This document shows positions 18,838 to 31,886 of a stretch of DNA of 41,177 nucleotides, piece by piece. The stretch is from Monocercomonoides exilis (lineage: Eukaryota; Preaxostyla; Oxymonadida; Polymastigidae), in contig LSRY02000041.1 in the NCBI GenBank assembly GCA_001643675.2, positions 835,001 to 876,177 of the forward strand. Direction: 5' to 3'. Both the position numbers and the translations under genes were made by a program. The notes beneath the pieces were generated by a model that was not told the origin of the DNA, searched no databases, and saw only the letters and a list, made by a program, of their open reading frames with translations. Every line of letters begins with the position of its first letter. Position 1 is the first letter of the stretch.

Positions 18838-21215
18838 TTAGTTATTTGATCTTCTTTTCTTCACAACGATAACAACAATCACAATCGCCACAACTGCCAC
18901 AACAACAATCGGAACAACAATAGCAACAATGATCCCTGTTTTATTCTTTTTGTTTTGATCTTTCAGTTTCTCTTGTCTCACTTTCACATACTTCTCATAC
19001 ACATCCTCAGGCTCTGATTCTGCATCTTTTGCTCCCTCCACCCACCCAGATGTTGATTCATCGAAGTCATTCGCAAACGCAAAGGCATCTTCTTGTTTGC
19101 AGAACTCTTCGAAGTCTGGGGCAATGATAAGCAGAGATGTTGTTTTCGAGCCAGCTGTGTTTGAGCTGTCAATCTCCAGGTTGTGTTCTGATGGAAGTTG
19201 CAGATTCGATGTTGCCTTGGGCATGTCAATGAATATTGCTCCTGATTTCCCTTCTGGTGCTGAACATGACTTGAATGAGCATTTGCTTGACCTTCCAATG
19301 GCCACTCTTGATTCCTCTGAACTGAGGGTGATATCCAACCCTGCTGCTGCTCCTTTCTCCGATTTCACTTCCTGAACATTCAATCCTTCGATTGAAACCT
19401 TCGAAGATGAATTGCTCCCATCATCGATGCTGATTGCTGCTCCACTTTCCACATTCACTTTGCTGATGTCCATTCCACTCAATGACACTTCACGGGCTCC
19501 AGAAAATGAAAATGGTGATGATGAGAATGTCACAAATGAGGTTTCATCTGTGCATTTCACTGTGTCCATTTCCACACTTCCATATGCCACGCTCACAAGA
19601 CTGCTCTCCAAGGGGCTGTTTCCATTATCGTTTGCCATCATCCCTTCTTGTGATTGTGATCCTATTCTGACAAATCGACATGTTGATATTTTCAGTGATA
19701 TTGAACCTGATCCTGCACTGATCAATGAGTCCCAATTCTTTTCTGTTGAAGAGAATTGGAATGCCAGATACTTGAATTCCACAATTCTCTGACAAGAAAA
19801 GAGAAAAGATGAAACAGAAACATCACAATTAATTGCAACTTCTATGTTTCCATCTCCATCGCTGTGAACTCCTTCAATTGTTATTCCACTGTTAATGCTG
19901 AAACTTATGGCTTCTGCTTTGATTGGATCAGATGTTTTGACAACATCAATGAAACATTTCCCACTCTTTTCCAAATATTCATATGCATCATAAATGCTAT
20001 CGATTGCAGAATTAACATCGATTCCATTTCCCTCCCTCCATTCTTTACAAATGCCCTTGTCATATTGTCTGGTTTTGGGGGAGGTGGATCAAAATATGTG
20101 CTAATGAAATCACATTCTTTTTTTGTTTTATTGTCATAACCAACAACAAACCACAAATTATCATCTCGTGTGTAATCAGCTGCAAAACTTTCTTTCATTG
20201 CATCTGCGATATCTTTGAACAATGAATCATTATTCATTTCAAAATATAATCCAGTATTTCTCTTCACTCCATTATATTCAGATGAGCAATTCTGAAATAC
20301 TAGATTCTTTCCATCTATTGGCCATATTAATTTAGATGCAGATCGTGCATTTGACAAATTCAAATAGATTCCTCCAGATTTAATGCCAGTACAAGATGAG
20401 AAAGAAGTAACTCCCGCATCTCCAACTGAAAATGAGCTTTCACTGTTTCTGCTTTCAAAGTATACTGTTCCTTCACTTCTTGATTGACATTCAGTGAAAG
20501 TGCTGTTACTCATCGTTACATCAATTTTGTTTACAGTTTCTCCATATATAAAAACAGTTGGAATGTTGCTTTTTATTTTCTTCAAAGTCACATTCGTCAA
20601 TGAAACTGTTCCTGCAAATAGCAGATAAAAAGGGTTTCTAGAAAATGCAACTGTTGAATAATCATCAACACACTCAACTGAATCCATATTGAGATTTCCA
20701 CCATGCATATGCACTAGGTAATAATTAACTGTTGATCCATCAAATGGTGGCCGAATAAATTGACAGTTTTTTATTGTAAGTTCACCAGAACCTCCATAAA
20801 TAAATGGATCTTCACCGTTTCTATTTAATGTGGTTGGAAAAATGAATGCCAAGTAATTGAATTTTGTAACTCCACCACATGAAAATAGATATCTTTCTGG
20901 ATGCACATCACAATCTATTGAAACAATTGTGTTTCCATTTCCATCGCTATTAACTCCTTCAATGCTGATTCCTTGGTTTTTGTAGAATTGAACTGCTTCT
21001 GCTGTAAATGCAGTTTCATCATTCACAACATAGATCTTGCATGCTTCATCATCCCCCAGCAGATAATATGCACTTTTCAATGATTTCTTTTCCTGACCGA
21101 TCTCTGTTCCAGTGTGGGTTTCACTTCCACTTTGCTTCACATAAACTGTATATGGTTTTCCTTCATCCAATTCTTGTGAAATTGACAATGATATAATCAG
21201 AAAAACAAAAAGCAT
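18838..21215 (-). CDS. Secreted-type I beta-helix surface protein, two tandem modules, frameshifted
   Basis: The ATG at 21215 opens with a signal peptide (MLFVFLIISLSISQ). Two homologous modules of about 400 residues follow. Each starts with a strand like YTVYVKQSGSE or RAFVKNGG and continues with DACKIYVV-like or CFIDVVK segments, ISIEGVNSDGNGN or ITIEGVHSDGDGN, and YLFSCGGVTKFNYLAF or FLFSCQRIVEFKYLAF, then short beta-strand repeats with NCSS/SCSS turns typical of pectin-lyase-like helices. The C-terminus has an acidic linker, one membrane helix (GIIVAIVVPIVVVAVVAIV) and a KKRR tail with TAA. The two modules are in different frames: a one-base deletion or two-base insertion lies at about 20036 in a G/A-rich run. 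No GT-AG intron fits, so this is a sequencing error, a pseudogene, or frameshifting. Likely role: cell-surface contact or adhesion (inference). Confidence 0.75.
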
Positions 21216-22700
21216 GAGTGTTGATGTTTCTTGATCAATATCACAACAGATCAACAAATCCTTAATACAAAGAAAACAGAATGCAATTAATGGTTTGCTT
21301 TTCTTCAAAGATCATTTGATAAGTGCATTTATCATAATTTAACAGTTTCCACCACGAATGAAACACTCATTAAAGAAGATAAACTGATTCAATTAACAAA
21401 AATAAGTTAACGCCCATAAAAATATATTTGAAGCCCCTTTTGTTCATCATTGCTTCGTTTTGATTTGAAAAAACATTTGTCAAAATAAGCAACATGCGCA
21501 TATAAATTAATATGGTTTTAATAATTATGAACAAAATGCGAGTGGATTCATGATGTTCACAACAAATATTTATCAAATTCAAAAACGAAAGTTCTCTTGA
21601 AGATTAATATATTTCAAATGATGGTTTATAAACTGAAAAATAATATCTTTTGCAACAAAATAAGAGTTTCATTATTTGATATCAACGAACAAACAGTTTG
21701 GATGCATGTTACAAAAGAAATAATTTTGAATATTTCATGATATGTTTTTCAAAAAACAAGGATTAACTTTTTCAATGGATGAAATTCCATGTTGGATCAT
21801 TGCCCATTTCTCAAATCACATGGTGATTTGCATTGAAAAGCATTTTGATTTTTTTTCTTCGAATCATTAAATGTTTCGTCTTTTTCCAATGTTTATGTGA
21901 TGAGCAAGAGATTCGCAAAATCACCACCACTCTCTCTATTTTGTTTTATGATGAATGGAATAGTAGAAAAGAGTGGTTGCACAGATGCTTGAAATAGTGG
22001 AATGTTATGTTTTTAAAAGATAGCTCGTTCTCTTTTCCAATTAGAAAACAATTCATCCATTTTTGTGAACTTCAAAAGAATTGAAATAAATGAAAAAACT
22101 ATTGTTATAACTGGATTAAATCATCCAATTTTTCAAATTGAAAAAATCAATTTCTTGTTCAACTGTTCAAGAAACAAAGAGATAAAAAGGGGAGATAAAT
22201 GATATTCAGACTTAACTGAATATTCGTGCATGCTTTTCTCTTAATGTTCTCTTTTGAATAACATTTCCACAACTTCCCTCAAAAATGGAGAGTCACAAAA
22301 AGAAAACCAATTCACATCCGAAAGCACTTTCATATTTTAATGGTTTTTGATGTGCAAAGAGTATCTCTGATTTTTCGACTCTTCCTATTTCAATTGCAAT
22401 AACGAAATCGAAGAACATTTTCAAACATTCAAAAGCCATAAATTCTCGCTCCTTTTAATCTGCAATGTGAAATCACTCTTCTGCTGAGAGACAATGAGAA
22501 AAAGATAGTTTGCATCTGCTTTTTGTGTTGATATGAAAATAACAAATGAGTTGATTCAACAAAATAAAGAAAAAGAGAAAACATATTTAAAGATAAACAA
22601 ACATAAAACAAATCAGCAAAACCAGAAATCCTTTTTCGTATGAACAACTTTGAATCCTTTTCCTTCACACACAGTCACACACCCATCAATCCCATCATGC
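21216..22700. other. AT-rich intergenic region
   Basis: About 1.5 kb between the start of the beta-helix gene and the end of the giant gene, both on the minus strand. Only short chance frames; no repeat shared with the MITEs was recognised. Confidence 0.45.
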
Positions 22701-25700
22701 TCACTCTGGTGCTTCCTCCATTGCCGTGCTGTCTTCCACCCCTGCCATCTGAAGCCCCCTTTCAGTCATCGCCACTGCAAGAATTACAAACGGTCGCAGC
22801 CGGCACAGCGTGCTCAGCAGCATTTTCTTCACCAGATCTGTTCGGCTCACCATATACGAGAAAAACAGCATCTCAAACGCCTCCACCAGCTCCCCATAGT
22901 CTTCACACTCCTCACACTCCTCACGCTCCTCACTTTTCTTTTTCCTGATCAATTCTGCTTTGTCTTCCTCAACCAAGCTCTCAAACATCTCCTCAAGCAG
23001 AAAGAATAGCACACGCATTCCATAGCTCAGCGTCTTGTTCCTGTGCCTTGCAAACACATTCCTTTTGCCCTCGCTTTTCATTGTTCCATTCTTTCCTTTC
23101 ACTTTTCCCCTTTTCCCATGCCCGCCCCAAGCATCAGTCCAGGTGCCCATCTTGCAGCAGTCTTTGCCTTGACCTTTCTCACTCGCTATGTTCCCTTCCC
23201 CCAGAACAGCTTCACCCTCCCCTGCCTCTTCACCCCAGCTGCAAAACCCAGCAAACGGAATTCCGCACCCACACTCCCGAACCACCCTGCTTCTGCCTCT
23301 TGCATGCAGCTGGTGCTTGTTCAGCACAAGAACTGCACCAGCTCCCTCTCTCGTCTCTTGGCACAGCTGAATCCGAACGAACAACCCTGCTCCCACTCGC
23401 TTCCGGAAACTCCACCGTTCTCATGAACCGCCCATCTTCGCTAACCTCAACAGCACTCAACGCACAAAAGAAACTCAGCGCACATGCACGGCTCACCCCG
23501 TCCTTTGAAAACAGAAGCCGAAAATAAACCAGATGCAGCTGGTTCGCAACCACATCCCGCACAAAATCTCCCACCATCTTCTGCGCCCTCACACTCCGCC
23601 TCTTCTTCCTCACACACTCCTCCTCTCCAAATGCCTCTGCTTCAGCACCTGCCTCTGCCTCAGCACCTGCCTCTGCTTCCGTCTCATAGCTCGACTCCTT
23701 CAGCAGCAGCACAACAAGCGCTGTGATCACACACCTCACCTTCCTGTCTCCGCTGCCCAGCAGCCACTGCCCCATCTGCCTCACAATCCCACACACTCCC
23801 AGCAGCGGCCCTGCCGGCAGCGGCACAACAAGTCCCAGAATCTTCAGCCCTGCAAGCGCTGCCTCCCTGCTCCCCACTGCAAGACTCTCTCTCACAACAT
23901 CCACTATCCCCATCACCACCTTCTTCATCCCATCCCCAACACACTCCACTCTCTTGTATCTCCGAAGGGTGAACAGCGACAGATTCAGCGATCGCTGAAA
24001 TCCTCCCAATCCCCTGCTCTCTTCTGTTGATTCTGCTTCTCTTGAGTTGCCATCCTCACCCATCCCCTTCGCCTCCTTTCTCTTCAATGGATTCAAATGC
24101 GACTCCCCACAACCCTCGTAGAAAGCACATTCAGCCACACGCTCCCGCACATACTCGCTCTTCAGCAGCGAATGAATCGCATGCAGAGCAGAAAGCGATG
24201 CTGACTCAACAAACAAACATTCCTCCTCCACCTCCTCCTCTGCCCCTGCTCCTTTTCTTTCCTTGCATCCAATCCTCTTTTCTTCTTCTTCTTCTTCTTC
24301 TTCTTCTTCTTCTTCTTCTTCTTCTTCCTCCTCTTCCTCTTCCTCCTCCTCCTCCTCTTCTTCTTCTTCTTCATCCTCCTTCTCCAAAACTTTCCCTTTT
24401 GCCTTTGCCTCAGCAATCTTCTTTTCCAGCTCCTCCAGCTCCTCAATCTCTCTGAACTCCTTCAAGTCCTTCTCTCTCGCTCCCATCAGCCGCCACCTTC
24501 CAACAACTGCCAGCGCCACCCCCAAAAGCGGCTCCAGCATCCCGTTCTTGAAAAACAACACCCGCTCCTTCGTGTCTCCACTCATCCCAATCCTTGGACA
24601 GCCATCCCCCAACCTTCTGCTCCCCTGAACAGTGTGCACCACTTCCATCAGCGCATCGTCCCAGTGGCTCCCAAAATAGAAGTCTCGGTAGTAGTGCCCC
24701 TTCTCTGCTGCCAAACACTCCCCCTCTCCCCTCTTCTCCTTATCTCCTTTCTTCTTCCTTCTCAGATTCCTCTTCTCTTCCTCCGCGTTGTCCGTTTCGT
24801 CTGACGATGAGCCATCAAATGCAACTGAACATTCAAATCCTGCTCCTTTCCCCTCTTCCCCCTCTTCATCGCTGTCTTCGTCTCCAAACGGGTTCAGATG
24901 CTCAGCAGACTCCCCCTCAAACACCTCTTCATTCGTGTCCCCTAGCAGCATCTCAATCCCACTCAGCACTTTGCTCACAAATCGCACCCCAAATGACCTG
25001 TCCTCAAACACGCTTCGGGGGCAGGACGACTCCTGCTCTGCAAACTGCAGCAGCGACACTGGGTTCTGAAGAAAGTGCGACGGCGACAGTGCTGCCAGCG
25101 TGGCGCTGTGAGAATGCTTGGGCGATGAAAGTGGAGATGCCAAAGGAGATGCCAAAGGAGATGCCAAAGGCGAAGGTGGAGGAGATGGAGATGGAGAGAA
25201 AAAGGTGTTCAGCGAAGCACTTGTTGCACTTGCCGAAGCTGGTAATGATTTTGAAGAAGGAGATGAGGAGGAGGAAGAAGAAAAAGGAGAAGATGGAGAA
25301 GTCACTGTTGTTGTTGTTGTGGTTGTTGTTGGGCTTTCGTTGCAAAAAGGCAGCCCTCTCGAGTGTTTCACAAACACCTCTGAATATGTCGACCCCGTCA
25401 CAATCTGAACCCCATCTCCAAACATCTCGCTGAATGGCTCCTCTTCATCGCTGCCATTTTCTTCCTTCCCTTCTTCATTTTCAGTTCCCTTCTTCTCTTT
25501 CCAACCCCCACTCATATCTTCTTCATCCTCGTTGCAAGACAAAATGCCATGCGATTTCCTCTTCAAAAAAGATGTTGATGCTGCAAGTTCATTCACAGCA
25601 TCCTCCCTTTCTGAACGGACAAACGCTGTTCGACGAGGAGTGCAAGGCAGGCACAAACAAGGGGAATTACAGCGCATTTGAGCATCAGCGATGGCATCAT

Positions 25701-28700
25701 GCACTTTGATGTGGCTGGATGGCGGGAACAGCACAGACGAGGGCAGCTTGGGTCCTCCCTGCTCAGCACAAGTCACTGCCAGATGTGATTCCTTCAACTC
25801 TGTCGTCATTTTCAGCTGCTCAGAAACTCCAATCGGCACAGCATTTGGCACGTCCTCCGAACAGACACAGCACACATCCACATCATCCATCTCAGGCGAT
25901 TCTGCATTCACCACGCAAGGCAACCCCGATGAGCCTGGTGGATTGGCACAGCTGCAACCATCGTTCTCATCTTCACCAAAAACACCACAACGCAAATTCG
26001 GCTGCACTGCCTGATGCCCCACACGCCTCCCACACGCCATGCTCGCTGCAATCGGACTCAGAAGTACTCTGCTTTTCGTCGGTGACACATTCACCCGATC
26101 AGCATCAACACTAATCCGCCTCCTCGCTGGTGGCGAGCTTGCATGCTGTGCCAACAAACACAATGAAGATGAAGGTGAAGATGAGGATGGCAAAGGCGCT
26201 GATTCAAAATGCTTCTTCTCTCCAAGTGTTTTGTCTTGAACTGCAACTCCACCTGAGCCCTCCTCCCTGCTCTCCTCTTCCTTCCCTGCCTGCCTCGCAA
26301 ACGAAAACAATCTCTTGAAGAACCCCATTTTCTCCCGCTTTGTCCTCAGCCCCATTTCCTCTGCTTTCTCTTTCATTTCTCTTTCCTTTTCTCCTCCTCT
26401 TCCTCCTCTTCCTCCTCTTCCTTCCCTCTTTCCCTCATCATCATACACACTCTTTCCAACCCCTTCAATCGAAAAGCTCCTTCCCCTTCCCTTCTCTCCC
26501 CTTTCTTTCCCTTCCTCCTCCTTCTCCTCCTCCTCTTTTCTCCTCGCTTTCTCTTCTCTCATTGAAAGACTCTTCTGCTCCTCCCGATGCACCGCCTCTG
26601 TCTTCAGTGCCTCCATCTCCCTCACCCACCCCTCTACCGCCTTCGGGTGTGTTCTCCTCAAAAACCGATCCACCCTCAGAACAAGCTCCGGCTGCCGATC
26701 CCACTCAAACTCCTGTCTGCCTTCCTTCGCAGAGCTTCTTCTTCCCCCATCTACTCCAAATGGCAGGCAACCACAGCTGCTCCCTGCTCCGGCTCCTGCT
26801 CTCTGCAACCGCTCTTTCTCTTCCCGCACCCACTCTCCAAGCATCCGAAACCGCAGCGACGGAACAACAGACGGATTCGCAATCAGCAGCGACTCCCCCG
26901 ACCGCAGCCCCAGACACACCGAGCATCCCTCGCTGAACGGCGAGGTGTCAACATTCGTCTCCCTCGTGCCCTCCAAAGTGGACGGCACAACTGCACAGAA
27001 TTTGGGGCGTCGGTGGCGCGGAGGCAGCAGCAGAGACGAAGAACGCAACGACGCGCTGGATGCACTCGACTCGACAGCCGAAAGGAAAGACAGCACTCGC
27101 CAGTTCACAACAAACTGTGTGGGGAAGAAGTACACCTGCGATGGCTTGCTCTGCCCTCTTCCTCTTCCATCCATCGACTGAAGATCCAGAACAAAAGACG
27201 AATTGCTCGGCTGCCTTGCTTGTGAAGTGTGTTGAAGAATACCATCAGACGGCAAAGAAAGAGAAGAAGATAAAGATGATGATGATGATGATGATGCTGA
27301 AGTGATTCGAGGTGAAGTGGTTGAAGACGAAGTGGTTGAGTTTTCGAGTGGATAACTCACAGAAAGTGGTGCAAAGTGTGCCAAATCTCTTTTTTCTGCT
27401 GTGCCTTCCCACTCGCCTGACGAAGCAGTGGATGAAACAGACAGACTTCCCATTCCTGATGAACACCCCTTTTCTTTGCTGTTCTTCGAAACCAGTTGAC
27501 CTTTGCTTGGAAGCACATCACAAGAAGACAACATCGAATCTGCTTCGCAATTGCTCCTTTTCTGCGAAGCAGGACGAAATTCCAGAAGCGACTGAAGCTG
27601 CCCAAAGTGCAATGTTGTCCCTTTCTCCTTTTCCATTTTCTTCTTCTGCTTCTTCTTCATTATCGTCTTCATTCTCCTTTCTCTCCTCCAAATCCTCTTT
27701 TCCTCTGCTTGCTGCTGCTGCTCCTTCCATTTCGGATAAAACCGCCCCAAAAACGCCTCTTCAAACGGAGTTATTTCTGCGCCTGCCCCAAGCGCTTCCG
27801 CAGACACAACTCGCACTGACTCACTCTCTCTTCTCACACACCCCGTCTCTCCTGCTGCCTGCAATCGCAATTGCTTCGATCGTTCCAATGGCGCTGCTGC
27901 CTCTGATGCCCCTATCCTCACACAGCATCCTGCTGCTTCCATCGCCTTCTCCTCGTTCTCCAGAAGAATCAGATGCATAAACACATTCTCCGGCAGACAC
28001 CTTCTTCCTCTCCCTTCTCTTCCCTCTTCCACTCCTCTGCCCTCTTCAACGCTCCGCAGTGTGATCTGCTCCAACACATCCACATTCCTTTTGCCCATCC
28101 TGCTCTGCCGCCTTCTCCCTCGCCTCAGCATCTCCTCAGGCGCCACAAATCCACACGGCCTAAATGTCTGCTCACCCTCTTCATAAACAGGTGCCATATA
28201 GCTCTCAAAGCATCCCTCACTCTCATCACTCCCATCACTCCCATTCTTCTTTGATCCCATCGAATGTTTGTCTTCATCCTGCTTTTTCTCCTTCTTCTCC
28301 TTCATCTTCTTCTCCTTCTCCCTCTTCTTCATCTGCTGCTTCACTCCAGCCCAACACATCCCCTCTTCTCTTCTTTCTCTTCTGTCTGCTTTCCAGCCTC
28401 CTTCTGACAGAGCAGACGAGCGTGCTTTCTGAGAACGCTCTTCTCTCTCCTTCTGATAGGCAGCTGCGAGGCAAGTGCTGTCTGAAGAGCGCTCTTTCCC
28501 TTCTGAAGGTGCAATGTGCCTCTGAAACAGCCCAAATTCCAGCTCTTTGTCTCCTTTCGGAATCTTGAACGAGGAAACAGAAGAAGACGTTGTTGATGAT
28601 GATGATGGTTCAGTTGCTTTGTTGGTTGTGAATGGCTTCTGTTCGAAAACACATTTCTGTCCAACAGCATTGGACAATGCACTCACCCCACAAAATGCCT

Positions 28701-31700
28701 TCTCACACTTTTCTGCTGCATCCCTCGCATTTGAAGGACAAGGTCTGAAATGCGAATAATCAACCACCGGAAACAGCGAAGAAAGAGGCATTTTGGAGGA
28801 AGCAGGCAACAAGGTTGGAGTTCTTTCTGCACAAAGATTGATGCTGTTTGTGTTTTGCGTTTGATTTTTCTTCATTTCTTTCTTTGAGTGCTGCCTTGTC
28901 TCTTCCACCCCCAATCTCCATGCTCCAGCTGCTGCTGAATGGCTCCTCTCCACCTTGTTTCCCATCCTTCTTTCTCTTCTTTCTCTTCTTTCTCTTCTTC
29001 CTTCTCCTCCTCCTCCTTCCCCTCCTCCCCCTTTCACCACCAAATACCCTCGAAAAGTCCGTCGCCCTTTCACCTTCCGAATCTCCACTGCCTCTTTCCC
29101 AACTGACCCTCTGCTGTTCGTCGACACCGCATACCGCTGCCGACGCACACGATACAAAACAAGCTCTGCCTGTGCTGAATTCGAAGTGCCCTGCTGGCAC
29201 AGGCAAGACTGCCCCTCTCCATCTCCACCTCCACCTCCACTCCTCTCAATCACACAGTCCTCTTCCTCACACTCTGTTCGCACAAGCGGAACAACACTTT
29301 TCTTCTTCTTCTGCCGCTTCTTCTTTTCCCCTTTCTCCTTCTTCTCTCTTCTCCTCGCTGTGAACCCAAGCACCTCCATCCCGTCCGACGACAAAATCAC
29401 ATGCTCAATCTCTTCCCCGTCTCCAATCCGCCTCCCTTCAAACAGTCGTGTCTCTGCTCTTGTCCTCCCACAAAGCTCCTCCTCGCACAGCCCCATCTCC
29501 ACCCCTGCAAAATATCGGTCTTCCATTCTTCTGAGCTCTTCTCCTTCTCCTTCTTCCTCTTTCTCTCTGTCTTCCTCTTCTTTGCTGCTCTCCTCTTCGC
29601 TTGCTGCCTCTTGCTCTGTCGTCGACTGCCACAGCGGCGACTGAAACCGGCGCAGCGTCGGCAGAGGCGCCGATGCAGACCGCATGCTGCTCAAAGGGCG
29701 GAACCTTCCATTCGGCGGAGAAATCATCTGCTGCTCAGCCAGACACGAAGAACACAGCATCCCTGGCAGACAAGATGAATCAGATGACGAAGATGATGAT
29801 GAAGTTGATGATGAGGATGATGATGAGGATGATGAATGAAACGACGATGAATGAGATGGATGAGTGAGGCAGTCAGAAGGAGAGCGGCAGAAGGCAAGTG
29901 GCGAGGTGTTTGGAGGAGTGCCACGTGCTGCAGTCGACCGGCCGCGCTGCTTCGGAGGCGAAGGGAGGGTGGGCAGCGGCGCAGACGGTGACACATCCAT
30001 CCCGCCAAAACGGAACCGCACCGGCTCCTCCACCGGAAGAGGCACAGACACACCTCCAGACACACATGTTGACTCAGATGCATTTGTTGAATGTGACATG
30101 GGAGATGTCATTGGAGCAATCAGCTGCCGAGAAGATGACAAAGAAGACAAAGAAGGAGAAGCATCCTTCGCTGCTGCCCACTCTGCGCTGCTGTGCACAG
30201 CCTTCTGCAGCAGATTCCGCTGCCCCTCTGAAAGCAGCACACTTCCTCTCTCTGCGCCTCGCCCGCAAATCACCGGCCTCGCCTTGCTCTCTCTTATCTC
30301 CCTTCTCTCTCTGCTTTCCCTTCTCTCTCTGCTCTCCTGCGGATACAACATCTGCAGCTCCATCGGCGGAAGGCGCAGAGGAGACTTTGCTTCGGCGACG
30401 GCTGCTTCGGCGGAGTGTGCTGCCAGAAAGAGGACTGCGGCAGAGACACACACTCCTTCTGCCCATCCAGCACCCCTCCTCTGCTTCCCTGCTTTTCTTT
30501 CTCCAACTCTTCTGCTTTCCAGCTGTTGCTGAGGCAACTCTCAGACGTTGACATTTTTATTTCCTCATCTTCATCCTCTTCCTCCTCTTCCCCTTCCTCC
30601 TCCTCTTCATCATCATCTTCATCATCTTCTTCCTCTTTCTTTGCTTCCAGCAGCTCCTGTCGGCAGGCACGCCAAGCTTGCTCTCTTTCCTCAAGAAGCT
30701 GTCGAGTGCTTTCGCCAAACAGAACATCAACTGCCTTCACAACAGCATCCATAAGCACCACCTCGTTCTGCACTCCGTCATAGCAACGCACATACACGCA
30801 CATAGAGAGAGAAAGAGAAAGAGAAAGAGAAAGAGAAAGAGAAATTCATAAACATCAAAAATATTCATATGAATGAATGAATCGACAAATAAAAAATGAG
30901 TGAGTGAGTGAATGAATAAATCAACAAACAAGAAATTTAAAGCATGTTTTTTTAAAAAAAAAAATAAAAATAAAAATAAAAACCAAAAAAATTTGCAAAG
31001 CTACATGAGGCACACCATATGGAACATAAATAGCTCTTTTCGCTGTGCAAGGCTCGTTCTGTCAAACCCCAAGTTGTGCATCGCAATCATCGTCCGCAAC
31101 TGGTCGCACAAGTCCGTCTGCCTCTGTGACTCTTGCCCATCACTCTGTCCCGCTTCTGCGCCTGTCTCTCCAAGCGCACAAAGTGCTTTGTGCAGAATGC
31201 TCTTCATCGGCTGGTATTTTGCTGTGGCAGAGGCTGATAAAGATGGTGGGACTTTCGACGATGCCACTCCGAGAACGACATCTCGCCCGCTCGCCACACG
31301 CCTCAGACGTGACTTGCTGTTTGGGCTGAGTATCACCACACATGCCTCTGCATATTTCATAAGCACAAATCGGGCAATGCTCAATATAACAGGAGCCACG
31401 GAAATCAAAGGTTGATCAGGAAAATCCATCCTCAGCGTCAAAACCTTCAAAAACGACGGATAAAGAGACTCACAGAATTTTACAAGAGAAAACTTGGCGA
31501 AATAAATAAAAAATTCACTTGTCGAAATAAAAGCTTTACTCTCAAACTGGTGTTACAACTTCTGGTTCTGAACGATGCCCATAAATGTCAACAAGATTCA
31601 AAGATACCGTTTCATGCAAAAATGCATCGGCATAAGCCAAATTTTCAATCAGATTGGTTGAAATAACATGCTTGGGCAATCGAGCTTTTTTTTGTTTTCG

Positions 31701-31886
31701 CTGTTTGACTGGGGGGAATAGAAGCGGTTCTACCCCAGCCTTTACCGGATTCCATTTAAAGTTCCCAAATGGGCTCCTGAGTCTTTTTTGTACTGCTGAG
31801 GGAATGTGAATTGTTTCATTTAAGCAAGACTTAGAAAACAAATTTCGTTTCTCCAAAGAAGAACTCGTTTTCTCGCGCTGCTTCAT
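22701..31886 (-). CDS. Giant multi-exon protein with low-complexity regions, possible alpha-solenoid
   Basis: I join several frames into one gene. Exon 1 is 31886-31608 (ATG, MKQREKTSSSLEKRNLFSK). Intron 31607-31535 (GTATCT...AAAG) follows. Exon 2 is 31534-31016 (LLFRQVNFLFIFAKFSLVKF...). Intron 31015-30768 (248 nt) leads to exon 3, starting at 30767 (NEVVLMDAVVKAVDVLFGES). A frame change between about 30540 and 30400 enters a 2.4-kilocodon frame to about 23300. Another frame change enters the last frame (MRVLFFLLEEMFESLVEEDK), ending in TGA at 22701. The phases at the first two introns fit; the later two joins are not located. The protein (about 2900 residues) is mostly Ser-, Glu-, Lys- and Pro-rich, with helical islands such as AALAGLKILGLVVPLPAG and RCVITALVVLLLKES that look like armadillo/HEAT units. 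I do not recognise it. Confidence 0.6.
24279..24374 (-). repeat. Glutamate-coding trinucleotide tract (GAA/GAG)n
   Basis: An almost pure run of CTT/CTC triplets on the plus strand, read on the minus strand as about 30 consecutive Glu in the giant protein. The GAA part is uninterrupted for about 45 nt, a slippage-prone microsatellite. Confidence 0.9.
29755..29850 (-). repeat. Serine-coding trinucleotide tract
   Basis: Plus-strand GAT/GAC triplets read on the minus strand as a Ser run with a few Thr and Asp in the giant protein. Mixed TCA/TCG codons suggest an older tract than the Glu run. Confidence 0.8.
30803..30843 (+). repeat. (AGAGAA)n microsatellite in intron
   Basis: Six-base repeat GAAAGA in about six copies, inside the inferred second intron of the giant gene (31015-30768). 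On the transcribed strand it is TTTCTC, a pyrimidine tract lying 36-76 nt upstream of the acceptor TGCAG. A (GTGA)n tract lies at 30897-30912. Confidence 0.8.

Noticed and set aside
22640-30783. Many long plus-strand frames (up to about 290 residues) rich in Ser, Pro and Leu
   Set aside because: They are mirror images of the purine-rich minus-strand gene; pyrimidine-rich complements have few stops. Their peptides are low-complexity and the minus-strand frame is ten times longer.
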